Below, one piece after another: positions 45,047 through 55,153 of a DNA stretch of 64,000 nucleotides. Position 1 is the first letter of the stretch, and each line of letters opens with the position of its first letter. The position numbers were made by a program, and so were the translations under genes. Below the pieces are notes generated by a model that worked only from the letters and a program-made list of their open reading frames with translations, was not told the origin of the DNA and did no database searches. Source of the DNA: Chryseobacterium camelliae (GTDB lineage Bacteria > Bacteroidota > Bacteroidia > Flavobacteriales > Weeksellaceae); contig NZ_CP115859.1 in the NCBI RefSeq assembly GCF_027920545.1, positions 806,001 through 870,000 on the forward strand, in the 5' to 3' direction.

Positions 45047-45419
45047 TGTTTGTGCTATTAAAAGATTTGTAGATTTTATAATTATCATAGATGTATACAC
45101 CCGCCAGAACAGGGCTGTAGAAAAATGCGGCTAAAATAATCGCTCCAAAAACATCAGATATCGCTTTATTGTGCTCAAAAACGAAAACCATTATCCATGA
45201 AAACCAGACAGGCAAAATAAAAATTCCATATACTACATAACGATATGATTTTTTTGTTTTTTGAAATGCCTTTACTAAAAAGCTTATTAATTGTGGAATT
45301 CCAACAATGAAATAGAAAAAAAGAAATCCTCCGACTGTAAATAAAAGGATTGATACTGCAATTCCTAATATTAAAAAGTAAACTTGAACATTATAATCAA
45401 TTTTTGCAAATTCTTTCAT
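45033..45419 (-). CDS. membrane protein of the GbsR operon
   Basis: 128 residues from the ATG at 45419 (MKEFAKIDYNVQVYF); the TTG at 45428 is less likely. Three to four membrane segments. Family not recognised. It overlaps the DCC gene by 14 bp, so the two are translationally coupled. Confidence 0.6.
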   Translation of the reverse strand: MKEFAKIDYNVQVYFLILGIAVSILLFTVGGFLFFYFIVGIPQLISFLVKAFQKTKKSYRYVVYGIFILPVWFSWIMVFVFEHNKAISDVFGAIILAAFFYSPVLAGVYIYDNYKIYKSFNSTNNENS

Positions 45420-45498
45420 GGCTGTCAATTGTTAAAGGTTTAAAAAATCTCCTCTAGTTCTTTTGTTCTGGATTTTGAATGTGAAATACATCCAGATT

Positions 45499-45903
45499 TT
45501 AAATAGCAGTGTTTTCATTTTTAATGATTTTATCTTTGTTCATCGCATGTTTACGTCCTTTTAAGAAAAGCAGCAGGTTCAGGAGCATCATTATTCCAAG
45601 GTAAATTGAGAATCCTCCGATTTTTTTACTTAATGCGACCACCAATCTTTCTACCGTTTCAATTTGGAAAAACTCAATGATACAAAGCGCAAAACCAATA
45701 TTCAGAAGATAGAAACCTATTTTGAACAGTGAGTTCGTTGCCATGGCGATATCTTCTTTTTGGTGAAAAATATCGATCATGAACGTTTTAGAATTTTTAA
45801 ACAAAAACTGGGAAACAAAGATCGTCAACATGATTACTATGGGTAAATAGATCATGTATGCAGAAAAATTGTAGGTTGCCGTGGTTAAAATTGTTGCATT
45901 CAT
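45499..45903 (-). CDS. membrane protein of the GbsR operon
   Basis: 134 residues, about three membrane segments, with a conserved-looking cytoplasmic loop KNSKTFMIDIFHQKEDIAM. It is separated from the 45910 gene by 6 nt. Family not recognised; general layout resembles its 114-residue neighbour, suggesting a related pair. Confidence 0.6.
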   Translation of the reverse strand: MNATILTTATYNFSAYMIYLPIVIMLTIFVSQFLFKNSKTFMIDIFHQKEDIAMATNSLFKIGFYLLNIGFALCIIEFFQIETVERLVVALSKKIGGFSIYLGIMMLLNLLLFLKGRKHAMNKDKIIKNENTAI

Positions 45904-45909
45904 AGTATA

Positions 45910-46254
45910 TTATTTTATAGTTAAATTTTTTCTTAAAAAGTAAAGGATGAAAATATTCATAAAGTGTAAAACACAAAGAATCAAAGCAATATACCCAATT
46001 CTGATTGCTGTTACCGTCAGAACCTGTTCCAAAGAATTTACTTTATCCCAGGTTGCCAAATTGAGTGCGATATATCCTAAATTGATCAGATAATAACATC
46101 CCAAAAGTATTCTGTTGATCGTTAGACAAAGATTTGTGTCATGAATAAGATAATCCAAATAATACTTTCCGGCATTGTAACATCTTCTTCCCACATCGAT
46201 CGTGATGTACGAGCTTATTGTCAGAAAAAGGATATATGAAATTATATTGAACAT
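45910..46254 (-). CDS. membrane protein of the GbsR operon
   Basis: 114 residues with about three membrane segments (SYILFLTISSYITI, LLGCYYLINLGYIALNLA, YIALILCVLHFMNIFILYF). First structural gene after the regulator. Function unknown. Confidence 0.6.
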   Translation of the reverse strand: MFNIISYILFLTISSYITIDVGRRCYNAGKYYLDYLIHDTNLCLTINRILLGCYYLINLGYIALNLATWDKVNSLEQVLTVTAIRIGYIALILCVLHFMNIFILYFLRKNLTIK

Positions 46255-46325
46255 TTTATAAATATTATATTTTCAATAAATTTTGAAAGTTAATTTGAAA
46301 TAAAAAAGGATGTTGAAGTCCCTTT

Positions 46326-46829
46326 CTATTTTAATAAATTAGTGATCTTCCCGACCAACCAGTGATCGTCACTTTTTATTGCCAGATCCATAATATTGTT
46401 AATTTTCCCTGTCACTGAGCTGAAATCATTCATCAGCTTGATAAATTCTTGGGCTTCAGGAGAATCTTTATCTTCAATATTTTTTAGTTCTTCCAAAAAA
46501 GCAATTACAGGCTCAATCTCTCTTTTTCTGCGTTCTTTTGTGATTTGCTTAAACAAATACCAGACATCTTTTTCTGCCACAAAATATTCCTTTCTATCCC
46601 CTTTTATCAGTTCTTTTTTTACAATTCCCCAATCCATCAGCCCACGAAGATTCATATTTGCATTTCCTCTTGAAATTTCAAGCTGCTCCATCACCTCATC
46701 GGTAGAAAGTGCTCTGTCACTCGCCAAAAGCAGCGCATGAACCTGTGCCATTGTACGGTTGATTCCCCAATTGGTTGCAAACGTACCCCAAGTCTGAATG
46801 TATTTTTCTTTAGCTTCCGAAAGTTGCAT
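46326..46829 (-). CDS. GbsR/MarR family transcriptional regulator
   Basis: 167 residues with a winged helix at about 25-95 (MAQVHALLLASDRALSTDEV, MEQLEISRGNANMNLRGLMD, WGIVKKELIKGDRKEYF). GbsR-type regulators often repress adjacent operons and respond to small molecules. It leads the operon of three membrane proteins, DCC, SRPBCC and TIGR01777 genes, which it probably controls. Confidence 0.88.
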   Translation of the reverse strand: MQLSEAKEKYIQTWGTFATNWGINRTMAQVHALLLASDRALSTDEVMEQLEISRGNANMNLRGLMDWGIVKKELIKGDRKEYFVAEKDVWYLFKQITKERRKREIEPVIAFLEELKNIEDKDSPEAQEFIKLMNDFSSVTGKINNIMDLAIKSDDHWLVGKITNLLK

Positions 46830-46904
46830 TTTGTTGTGTTTGATTTTCTTATTACAAATCTAATTAAATATTTTGAATTTTCAATAATTTTTGAAAATTA
46901 ATTT

Positions 46905-46936
46905 TAAAAATAAACAGACATCCTTTCGAATGCCTG
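46905..46936 (-). terminator. intrinsic terminator of the vWA fusion gene
   Basis: On the minus strand CAGGCAT/ATGTCTG (7 bp, one G-U pair) is followed by TTTATTTTT. Confidence 0.7.
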
Positions 46937-46945
46937 CTCAATCAT

Positions 46946-49495
46946 TTATTTTTGCTGTGTTTTATAGCTTTCTATCAATCTCACAAATTCAGCTCTGTAG
47001 CCTTCATCATCTTTACCTCTTCCTTTTTTAGCAAGACTTTCTATTTCTTTTACCTCTTTATTTTTGATTAAACCTGAATTTCTCAAAACCAGACCAAACC
47101 AAGCAACGGATGAAGCAAACCTGAAATCATCGCTTGAAGATGAAAAAGAATCATTGGTATTTTTTACAACCTGAACGATTTCAGAACTCTTATCGCCATC
47201 CGGTTTTTTATATCTGAACTTTACGGTTGCCAATTCATCTCCAAAATCATCTGAACTCATATTGACAGAATACTTCAGTTCGGTTTCTTTGGGAAGAAAA
47301 TCGGAATTTACATCCACCGGAATAATTTCATATAAAGCAGTAACCGTATGACCGCTTCCCAATTCTCCGGCATCAATTTTATCGTTCGCAAAATCTTCAT
47401 TTCTAAGTTTTCTGTTTTCATACCCAATTAAACGGTAAGATTTTACATATTTCGGATTAAATTCAATCTGAATTTTCACATCTTTAGCGATGGCATACAT
47501 ACTTCCCGCAAACTCTTTCCCGAGAAATTTATTGGCTTCCTGCATGGTGTCAATGTAGGCATAATTTCCATTGCCTTTGTTCGCTAAGGTTTCCATTCTG
47601 TTATCTTTGAAATTCCCCATTCCGAAACCTAAACAGGTGAGAAAAACTCCTGACTTTCTTTTTTCTTCCACTAAAGTCTGTAAATCTCCCGTTGAAGAAA
47701 TTCCGACATTAAAATCTCCGTCTGTAGCAATGATCACGCGATTGTTTCCTCCTTTAATGAAGTTTTCCTGAGCAAGTTTATAGGCTAATTCAATTCCTTG
47801 TCCGCCTGCTGTACTTCCGCCTGCCTGAAGCTGATCCAAAGCTTCAATGATTTTATTTTTTTCACCGGCAGAAGTCGGAGGAAGAACCATTCCTGCGCTT
47901 CCTGCATAGACTACAATTCCGACTTTATCTTCGGGTCTTAGCTGATCCAGTAAAACTTTAAATGAAGATTTCAGTAATGGCAATTTATTGGGTGCATCCA
48001 TTGATCCGGAAACATCAATCAGAAAAACAAAATTGGATGCAGGAAGCTGATGCGCCGGAATATTTTTTCCCTGAAGACCTATTTTTAAGAGTTTATGTTT
48101 GGAATTCCAGGGAGAGTCATTGTATTCTGTATTGATTGAAAAAGGCTGGTCATTCTTCGGCTGAGGATAGGAATATTTAAAATAATTGATCATCTCCTCA
48201 ATTCGCACCGCATTTTTATCAACCATTTCACCATTATTAATCATTCTCCGGATATTGGAATACGTCGCCTTATCAACATCTATGGAAAATGTAGAAACCG
48301 ACTGGTTTTTGGTCAGTTCAAAAGGATTTTCCACAAAAGCATCGTATTCTTCTTTGTTTTGTTTTTCAATAAACTTTGCTTTTTTAAGGCTATCCTCAAT
48401 TTTCTGAAGTTGTTTGAATGCTTTTCTTTCTCTTCTGGAAAGTTTTTTGGTGGTAATGACAATGACTCCGTTTGAACCTCTGCTTCCATATATTGATACT
48501 GCCGAAGCATCTTTCAACACACGTACACTTTCAATCGTTTTTGGATTTAACTTACCAAATCCTTTCGCATCTGAAATCTTCCCGTTAATTACATATAAAG
48601 GCTGTGTATTAACATTCACACTACTCATGCCTCTAATTACGATTGGTTTAGAAGAACCTGGAGCTCCTGAACCAGAATTCACTGCTAATCCGGCAACTTG
48701 TCCCTGCAATGAGTTTACAAAACTTTGATTTGAACGATTTTCAATTTTTTGGAAATTCACTGTGGTTGAAGAAAGGTTTTTTGATTTTGCAATTTTATTA
48801 TTGTAACCTAGAACAACCACTTCTTCTATTGCCTTTTCTTTACTTTGAGTAATTTGAATTCCTGTTGCTTGTGCTTGAAGAGCCTCATACTTATTTGTAT
48901 TGGCAAGAAGACTTTCCGGAATAGAAACAGAGGGTATAGTGGTAATGCTTTTATTTCTTAGTTCCACTCTTTCAATTGCGTTATCTTCTAAAATGCCGTC
49001 TCCATCAGTTTCTGTGTATTTTTCTTTCTCTGATGGATTATTATCTTTTTTCTCAGTATACTGTACATCTGTAATATAATCCCCATGTCTCATTTCATAA
49101 ATTACATTTGGAACTTTATTATCATAAGCTAAAACTTCAGGTTTTTGAAATTCTTTTTGAGAATTTATTTCCTTCTCAATATTAGACTTCACTGTGCTAT
49201 CAATCGTCTGAAGATTTGAATTTATTTTAGGAGAAACCGTATTCTGAGCAATTGCGGGTTTGTTAATTTCTGAAACATCATTTTTATTAATAAAATAAAA
49301 CGCACCCAAACCGATTACTAAACTTGCCGCAATTCCATAAGGAAACCATATCGGAATGATTCTTTTTTTATCTTCTTTTTTATCTAATTTTTCTTCAACC
49401 TGAGCCCAAACTTTATCAAAACCCGGAAAAGTCGCAGGTTCTTCCACTTTAGAAGCCTCATTGAATTTTTTATCTATATCGTGATTATTTTCCAT
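46946..49495 (-). CDS. anti-sigma-like, TonB-plug and vWA (YfbK-like) fusion protein
   Basis: 849 residues in four parts. An N-terminal cytoplasmic segment of about 45 residues and one membrane helix ([20 protein letters not shown]) are laid out like an anti-sigma factor. A TonB-dependent-receptor plug-like domain (about 225-355) has [32 protein letters not shown] and [19 protein letters not shown] vWA domain (about 485-660) has the MIDAS motif DVSGSM, and a C-terminal domain is like that of YfbK. It directly follows an ECF sigma gene (12-bp gap). Function unknown; a surface or envelope stress role is inferred. Confidence 0.88.
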   Translation of the reverse strand: MENNHDIDKKFNEASKVEEPATFPGFDKVWAQVEEKLDKKEDKKRIIPIWFPYGIAASLVIGLGAFYFINKNDVSEINKPAIAQNTVSPKINSNLQTIDSTVKSNIEKEINSQKEFQKPEVLAYDNKVPNVIYEMRHGDYITDVQYTEKKDNNPSEKEKYTETDGDGILEDNAIERVELRNKSITTIPSVSIPESLLANTNKYEALQAQATGIQITQSKEKAIEEVVVLGYNNKIAKSKNLSSTTVNFQKIENRSNQSFVNSLQGQVAGLAVNSGSGAPGSSKPIVIRGMSSVNVNTQPLYVINGKISDAKGFGKLNPKTIESVRVLKDASAVSIYGSRGSNGVIVITTKKLSRRERKAFKQLQKIEDSLKKAKFIEKQNKEEYDAFVENPFELTKNQSVSTFSIDVDKATYSNIRRMINNGEMVDKNAVRIEEMINYFKYSYPQPKNDQPFSINTEYNDSPWNSKHKLLKIGLQGKNIPAHQLPASNFVFLIDVSGSMDAPNKLPLLKSSFKVLLDQLRPEDKVGIVVYAGSAGMVLPPTSAGEKNKIIEALDQLQAGGSTAGGQGIELAYKLAQENFIKGGNNRVIIATDGDFNVGISSTGDLQTLVEEKRKSGVFLTCLGFGMGNFKDNRMETLANKGNGNYAYIDTMQEANKFLGKEFAGSMYAIAKDVKIQIEFNPKYVKSYRLIGYENRKLRNEDFANDKIDAGELGSGHTVTALYEIIPVDVNSDFLPKETELKYSVNMSSDDFGDELATVKFRYKKPDGDKSSEIVQVVKNTNDSFSSSSDDFRFASSVAWFGLVLRNSGLIKNKEVKEIESLAKKGRGKDDEGYRAEFVRLIESYKTQQK

Positions 49496-49507
49496 TGTTG
49501 TAAAGTT

Positions 49508-50026
49508 TTAAATGTTGTGATTCACCAGAAGTTCCTGAAGCTTTTTTCTTGCAAAATTCAGCTGGGATTTTGATGTTCCTTCACTGATTGAAAGCATAGT
49601 CGCAATTTCTTTGTGGGGATAACCCTCAATGGCAAAAAGGTTAAAAATTGCCCGGCAACCTTCCGGGAGGAAGTTGAGTAATTTGAGAATATCTTTTTCA
49701 AAAGAAATGCTGTCTGTCTGCACGTCTGAAGATTCAATTTGGTTTTCATCCAGAGAAATATGAAGGGCTTTCATTGCTCTCAGTTTCTGCAGACATTCAT
49801 TCACCGTAATTTTTTTTGCCCAGGCTTCAAAAATCTCCGGATTCTGCAACTGATCAAGCTTCGTAAAAATCTTGTAAAAAGTATCAGCTAATACTTCTTC
49901 GATATCTTCATCATTTTTCAGATAACGTCTGCAAACCGAGTAAAGTTTGCCCGCCATATTTTCGTAGACTTTCCGCTGTGCGTTGCGGTCATTCCGTTGA
50001 CATGCTATTAGTAATTCGTGTTCCAT
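49508..50026 (-). CDS. ECF-type RNA polymerase sigma factor
   Basis: 172 residues with sigma region 2 (about 20-85: YENMAGKLYSVCRRYLKNDE, DIEEVLADTFYKIFTKLDQL) and region 4 (about 115-165: LLNFLPEGCRAIFNLFAIEG, YPHKEIATMLSISEGTSKSQ). Upstream partner of the vWA fusion whose N-terminus looks like its anti-sigma factor. Probably autoregulated as a pair. Confidence 0.93.
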   Translation of the reverse strand: MEHELLIACQRNDRNAQRKVYENMAGKLYSVCRRYLKNDEDIEEVLADTFYKIFTKLDQLQNPEIFEAWAKKITVNECLQKLRAMKALHISLDENQIESSDVQTDSISFEKDILKLLNFLPEGCRAIFNLFAIEGYPHKEIATMLSISEGTSKSQLNFARKKLQELLVNHNI

Positions 50027-50247
50027 AGGTTGGCTTTATATTCTAATAGATGCAGAACTTTTAAATTGGGTTGGAAACATGTAAAACTTTTTTTAAAAAT
50101 ATGAAATTTCTCTCCTAAGTAATGAATTTATGAATTCTTAAAATATAAAGGTATCTGTTAATTATTTCCATGATTATTTCACTCAATTATGATTTTATAT
50201 CTTTTAATTTATTATTTTCGAAAAAAAAATAATAACATCAAATAATC

Positions 50248-52221
50248 ATGAAAAATATTAATGCCGGCAAAATCTTGCAGAAGAATTTCATTATACCTCT
50301 TTTCCAATCTCAAGTTTCGGAGAAAATACTATTTTTTATATTTTTTTTTAACAGAATAAATGCTTCAAACAGAAAAGGATGGATCCTTTTTTTAATGTTG
50401 CCTGTATTATATTGTAGTCAGACCTATCAATGGCAATGGGGAAAGCAGGCAGGTGGAATAACAGGCTCTGCCGATCCGGGATTTCATTATATATTTGATG
50501 AATCAATAAGGGATATTGTGGTGGATAACAACAATAATACCTACTATCTTGCAACGATGCGGCAACAGGGACAAAACCTGAATGGTACATCTGTAGCCAA
50601 TTACGGTCTTAGTGATCTTTTTCTGTTCTCTGCCGATTGTGCAGGAAATATAAGATGGACAAGACCAATAGGAGGTTCGGGAGACGGTGAAAATGCATGG
50701 CATATTAAAGTGGATAATAACGGTGGATTATATATTCTTGCTACCATTTATAACAATTCGTTCGTCGGAGATCCCAATGCAGTTCCGGTACATTTTGATG
50801 ATACCCATACACTGCCTCTGTATACTTACTATGATCAAACCATAGATCCGGCCCACAAAGCAGCTTTTCTCTTAAAATATAATACTTCGGACGGTACATT
50901 AGCCTGGAGCAAGTCTTTACAGGGGGATGTTAATTATTTCTCCCGTACGTGCGATGTTAAGATAATGTATATGGATTCCTCCAAAAACATTCATTCAATT
51001 ATGGGTTTCAAAGCAGGAACGCATTTAAACGGAATGATTACGGTTCCTTCCTCATATACTTCATCCTTTCAATATTATTTGGTTAAATTTAATTATGATA
51101 ACGGTGATATGACTCCAAATACACCATTACTTCTTACTATTACCGGAGACGGAATAAATGCAGGAGGTGCAGAAGGTAAAGCCAATTTAGTATATGATGA
51201 GAGTTTAAACCGTTATTATCTTGCGGGTAAAAGAATGTATCCGGGTTATGGTTATATGGCAGATCTCTCTTACAATAATATTCCTTTTACAAAAGAAGCT
51301 TATTTATTGGCTATTAACGGAAATACCGGAGCAGAACTGTGGAGAAAAGAAATTGATAACGGCTATACAAGTCCTGATGACGAAATTCATTCCATTATAA
51401 AAGATCCAAATTCTTCGGATATCTATATTTCCGGACGATATTTTAACGGAATGCCGGCAGCGGCAACTTTTGGGAATTATACGTTTCCATCCAGAAGTTA
51501 TGTTGAGGCCGTTCCTTTTGTTATGAAACTGAATTCCAACGGTGTGGTACAATGGGCAAGAACTCCCGACGGAATGTCCGGTCTTCAGTTTGGCTACCGT
51601 TTTACCAAAGGAACCATTGCTATTAATGGAAACGAAATAGCGTTTGCCAAAGGAAGCTGGTCTGATATCTGGGGCAGCTATACGATGACCAGGTCAAACG
51701 GAGACCGCTCCGATCCTTTACTGGTTCGACTTAATAAAGATACAGGAGCAGTCATAGGTGCCAGTGAAATACTTAGCCCTTATGGATTTATAGATGAGTT
51801 TACGGCAATTGCTGTGGATCAGGATGGAAATTATATAGTGGGAGGTTTTTTTCATGATCAGTTATTTACAGACCCCAATGATAATGTGAGTACAATGGCT
51901 GTGAATGTAACAGGCGGTAAATCCCAGTCTTTTTTCACAAAATATGCTAAATCAGCGTGCAGCCAGATGTCGGTGGAGGAAACTGCTGCTCAGGCAGAAG
52001 TTCAATTGTATCCGAATCCTGTAAAAGATATTCTTCATATCAAAAGTAAAAATCCATTAGTTTCATACGAAATCTATGGGGCAACCGGACAACTCATAAA
52101 ACAGGATCATTTGAGTTCAACACAAGAGCAAATACCTCTCTCCTCTTTGCAGACCGGAATATATTACATAAAAATCAAAACCCAATCAGCTACGGTCACC
52201 GAGAAAATTGTAAAAAAATAA
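50248..52221 (+). CDS. T9SS-secreted SBBP/propeller-like protein
   Basis: 657 residues. The signal peptide seems to lie internally (GWILFLMLPVLYCSQ at about 47-61), so the true start may be later than the ATG at 50248, but no better start codon exists. The body repeats strand motifs (FLLKYNTSDGTLAWSKSL, IHSIIKDPNSSDIYISGRYF), as in beta-propellers. The C-terminus (about 580-657: VQLYPNPVKDILHIKS, ENIV K-type ending TEKIVKK) is a type A T9SS sorting domain. Likely exported to the cell surface. Confidence 0.8.
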   Translation: MKNINAGKILQKNFIIPLFQSQVSEKILFFIFFFNRINASNRKGWILFLMLPVLYCSQTYQWQWGKQAGGITGSADPGFHYIFDESIRDIVVDNNNNTYYLATMRQQGQNLNGTSVANYGLSDLFLFSADCAGNIRWTRPIGGSGDGENAWHIKVDNNGGLYILATIYNNSFVGDPNAVPVHFDDTHTLPLYTYYDQTIDPAHKAAFLLKYNTSDGTLAWSKSLQGDVNYFSRTCDVKIMYMDSSKNIHSIMGFKAGTHLNGMITVPSSYTSSFQYYLVKFNYDNGDMTPNTPLLLTITGDGINAGGAEGKANLVYDESLNRYYLAGKRMYPGYGYMADLSYNNIPFTKEAYLLAINGNTGAELWRKEIDNGYTSPDDEIHSIIKDPNSSDIYISGRYFNGMPAAATFGNYTFPSRSYVEAVPFVMKLNSNGVVQWARTPDGMSGLQFGYRFTKGTIAINGNEIAFAKGSWSDIWGSYTMTRSNGDRSDPLLVRLNKDTGAVIGASEILSPYGFIDEFTAIAVDQDGNYIVGGFFHDQLFTDPNDNVSTMAVNVTGGKSQSFFTKYAKSACSQMSVEETAAQAEVQLYPNPVKDILHIKSKNPLVSYEIYGATGQLIKQDHLSSTQEQIPLSSLQTGIYYIKIKTQSATVTEKIVKK

Positions 52222-52240
52222 TAACTTCTTATCATATCAT

Positions 52241-52269
52241 AAAGTGCTTTCTCCGGAAAGCGCTTTTTT
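52241..52269 (+). terminator. intrinsic terminator of the T9SS gene
   Basis: The 11-bp stem AAAGTGCTTTC/GAAAGCGCTTT (one T-G pair) with loop TCCG is followed by T-run. Confidence 0.88.
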
Positions 52270-52394
52270 ATATTAAGATACGGCTCGTTTTGTTAAATTT
52301 TAAATAAAAACTCAGTAGTAATTTAACCTTTCCCTTTGTAACAAATCTGTAATAGGAACGACTATTCGTAAATAGTAAAACCTATTATTTAGTA

Positions 52395-53597
52395 ATGAAA
52401 AATAAAAAATTTGTATCATTACTTTTTGTTTTGTCTGCAGGAAGTATGATGTTTGCCCAGGATGACTTAATCAATAAGTTAAAAAACAATCAATCCCAAA
52501 ATGCTAATTTCCAGTTCACAACGTTGAAAGACGTGGGAGCAACTTCGGTAAAAAATCAGGGGTCTTCAGGAACTTGCTGGAGTTATTCAGGAAACTCTTT
52601 CCTTGAATCTGAGATGCAGAGAATGGGTAAAAAGCCTGTGGATTTGGCGGAAATTTTCACTGCAAGAAACTCTTATCATGATAAAGCAAAATTATATGTT
52701 CTGAATAACGGGGCAATCAGTTGGGGTGACGGAGGAGAATTACACGACGTTGTAAACATGTACAAAAAATACGGAGCGGTTCCCCAAGATGTGTATACAG
52801 GCTTAAAATCCGGACAAACATTGAACAATTTCTCTGAAATGCAGGGAAAATTGAAACCGGTTCTTGATAGTTTGGTTCAGGCTGCATCAAAAGGAAAACT
52901 GACTGATAACTGGATGTCTTCCGTTGATGCTATTTTAGATGAATATTTAGGAAAAGTTCCGACCAACTTTACATATGAAGGAAAAAACTACACTCCGCAA
53001 ACCTTTGCTAAAGAAGTGGTAGGCATTAATCCTGAGGATTATGTTGAAATTTCTTCTTACAAAGATTATCCTTACTACCAAAAATTTGTAGTTCCGATTC
53101 CTGATAACTGGAGCCACGATTCTGACTGGAATGTACCGATGAAAGACTTAACAGCAATTATCGATAATGCTGTAAGCAAAGGATATTCTGTAGGTTGGGC
53201 AACCGACGTTTCTGAACCGTATTTCTCATATAAAAATGGGGTGGCTTATGTTCCGGATATGGATTTAGATCAAATCAATAAGGATAACAAAGGAACTTTA
53301 TTTACAGAGCCGAAAAAAGATAAAACGATCACTGAAGATATGCGTCAGAAAGCTTTAAATAACCTTTCTACCACAGATGATCACGGGATGCACATCGTAG
53401 GATTGGCAAAAGATCAGTCCGGAAAAGAATATTATATGGTGAAGAATTCCTGGGGAGTTACCAATGATTTCGAAGGCTATATCTATGTAACAAGACCGTA
53501 TGTAGAGTACAAGTCTACGGCAATTCTTGTTCACAAAAACGCACTTCCAAAATCTATTAAAAAACAATTGAAGCCTACTAAAAACATTGGTTTATAA
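52395..53597 (+). CDS. C1 family cysteine peptidase (papain-type)
   Basis: 400 residues with a signal peptide (MKNKKFVSLLFVLSAGSMMF AQ). The catalytic triad is visible: Cys in VKNQGSSGTCWSYSG, His in DDHGMHIVGLAKD, Asn in MVKNSWGV. The distance between Cys and His (about 300 residues) is longer than in papain and fits the bleomycin-hydrolase/PepC-like branch. Secreted or periplasmic. Confidence 0.92.
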   Translation: MKNKKFVSLLFVLSAGSMMFAQDDLINKLKNNQSQNANFQFTTLKDVGATSVKNQGSSGTCWSYSGNSFLESEMQRMGKKPVDLAEIFTARNSYHDKAKLYVLNNGAISWGDGGELHDVVNMYKKYGAVPQDVYTGLKSGQTLNNFSEMQGKLKPVLDSLVQAASKGKLTDNWMSSVDAILDEYLGKVPTNFTYEGKNYTPQTFAKEVVGINPEDYVEISSYKDYPYYQKFVVPIPDNWSHDSDWNVPMKDLTAIIDNAVSKGYSVGWATDVSEPYFSYKNGVAYVPDMDLDQINKDNKGTLFTEPKKDKTITEDMRQKALNNLSTTDDHGMHIVGLAKDQSGKEYYMVKNSWGVTNDFEGYIYVTRPYVEYKSTAILVHKNALPKSIKKQLKPTKNIGL

Positions 53598-53647
53598 GAA
53601 TCACTTTTTGCCTTTTATTGGCATTTAGATATTTAAATCTGTTAAAG

Positions 53648-53679
53648 AAACCGTTTTCAAATTTTGAGAACGGTTTTAT
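53648..53679 (+). terminator. intrinsic terminator of the C1 peptidase gene
   Basis: The stem AAACCGTT...AACGGTTT extends inward to about 13 bp with one T-G pair. A T-run follows. Confidence 0.75.
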
Positions 53680-53816
53680 TTTTATTATAAACATTAAGAA
53701 GTTTAATGATGAATTTAAATTGATTTTTAAGTTTTTAATCTAAAAGCGAAGCTCAACTTAACAGACCTGAACTTCTTAATATAAGTCTTAATGGTTCAAA
53801 TTATATATTATAAAAC

Positions 53817-53891
53817 GCTTCGACTCCGCTCATCATGCAATGCTCATACGAACTGTTTTTTAAAATGTCAGTCTGAACGGAGTTGAAGACT
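53817..53891. repeat. REP-like palindrome (cttcgactccgctca family)
   Basis: CTTCGACTCCGCTCA at the left and the paired arm TGAACGGAGTTGAAG at the right enclose about 45 bp. It is a diverged relative of the single arm at 43703-43730. It lies in a 471-bp gap that otherwise holds only the flanking terminators. Confidence 0.55.
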
Positions 53892-53920
53892 ATTAAATAT
53901 TAAAACCGGGTATCAATCTA

Positions 53921-53954
53921 AAAAACCGCTTCAGGAAATTTCCTGAAGCGGTTT
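53921..53954 (-). terminator. perfect palindromic terminator of the OYE gene
   Basis: A perfect 32-bp palindrome (AAACCGCTTCAGGAAA and its complement). The T-run lies on the minus strand. It is about 115 bp past the stop of 54069. Confidence 0.75.
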
Positions 53955-54068
53955 CGTTTAAAATAATTGATAGGTAAAATAATATATGAATAGGAATGTT
54001 AAGTTCACCTCGCTCGTCAATTTTTTAAAATTCTCAATTCACTTACGAAGCAAAACTCACCATTAACT

Positions 54069-55130
54069 TTAAAATAAAACGCCCATACTTTCAGCCTTGA
54101 AATCTAAAAGCTCTTCTGTTTTTCCTTCTTTTACTTTTTTCACCCATTCCGGATCTTGTAAAATAGCACGCCCTACTGCTACCAGATCGAAGTCACCTCG
54201 GTCTAATCTTCTTGTCAGTTCCGATAAATCTGCTTTTCCGGTTCCCTGGCCTGCAAATGCTGCCATAAAATCTCCTTCAAGACCAACAGAACCTACCGTG
54301 ATGGTTGGCTGACCTGTAATTTTTTTAGCCCAACCCGCAAAATTTAAATCAGAACCCTCGAATTCCGCTTCCCAGAAACGTCTTTGTGAGCAGTGGAAAA
54401 TATCAACTCCCGCTTCTTTTAATGACAATAGCCACTCTTCCATTTCTTCAGGAGTATTCGCCAGTTTTGTTGAATAATCCTGCTGTTTCCATTGAGAAAG
54501 ACGAATAATAATTGTGAAATCCTCTCCTATTGCAGCTCTGATTGCTTTCACTACATCAACTGCAAATTTGCTTCTTTCTTTCAACGTTTTTCCACCGTAT
54601 TCATCAGTTCTTGTGTTGGTTACTTCCCAGAAAAACTGATCGATCAGATAACCATGAGCTCCGTGAATTTCAACCACATCAAATCCAAGATCTTTGGCTG
54701 ATTTTGCAGAGGCCGCAAACTGGGCAATGGTATCCTGAATATCTTCCAATGTCATCGTGGAAGCTTTTTCCATGTCTATCAAAGGATAATCTTCAGACAT
54801 CCTCGTATCTCCTACATGCCAGATCTGAGGCCCCATTTTTCCACCATTTCCGTGAACGGCATCAATTACGTTTTTCCAGCCGTTCAATGCTTCTGTTCCG
54901 TAAAAATCAGGGATATTTTGCATATTTTTTGATCCCGGTCTGTTAATCACAGTTCCTTCCGAAAGAATCAATCCAACTTCTGAAGCCGCTCTTCTTGCGT
55001 AGTAATCTGCAATTTGCTGAGTGGGAACTCCGTTATCAGATTGAGCTCTGGTCATCGGAGCCATTACAATTCTATTTTTTAGTTCTAAATTCTTGTATTG
55101 AAAGGGTTTAAATAATGATTCTGTACTCAT
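54069..55130 (-). CDS. old-yellow-enzyme family NADH:flavin oxidoreductase (NemA-like)
   Basis: 353 residues. An FMN-binding TIM barrel with KNRIVMAPMTRAQSDNG near the N-terminus, HGAHGYLIDQFFWEVTNTRTDE in the middle represented by HGAHGYLIDQFF, and FVSVGRAxLxDPE-type end VGRAILQDPEWVKKV. Members reduce electrophilic alkenes such as N-ethylmaleimide. It is divergent from an HxlR regulator with GTAAC repeats between. HxlR regulators near such genes often sense reactive aldehydes or thiol-reactive compounds. Confidence 0.93.
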   Translation of the reverse strand: MSTESLFKPFQYKNLELKNRIVMAPMTRAQSDNGVPTQQIADYYARRAASEVGLILSEGTVINRPGSKNMQNIPDFYGTEALNGWKNVIDAVHGNGGKMGPQIWHVGDTRMSEDYPLIDMEKASTMTLEDIQDTIAQFAASAKSAKDLGFDVVEIHGAHGYLIDQFFWEVTNTRTDEYGGKTLKERSKFAVDVVKAIRAAIGEDFTIIIRLSQWKQQDYSTKLANTPEEMEEWLLSLKEAGVDIFHCSQRRFWEAEFEGSDLNFAGWAKKITGQPTITVGSVGLEGDFMAAFAGQGTGKADLSELTRRLDRGDFDLVAVGRAILQDPEWVKKVKEGKTEELLDFKAESMGVLF

Positions 55131-55153
55131 TTTTTAATTTGTATTTTATAATT

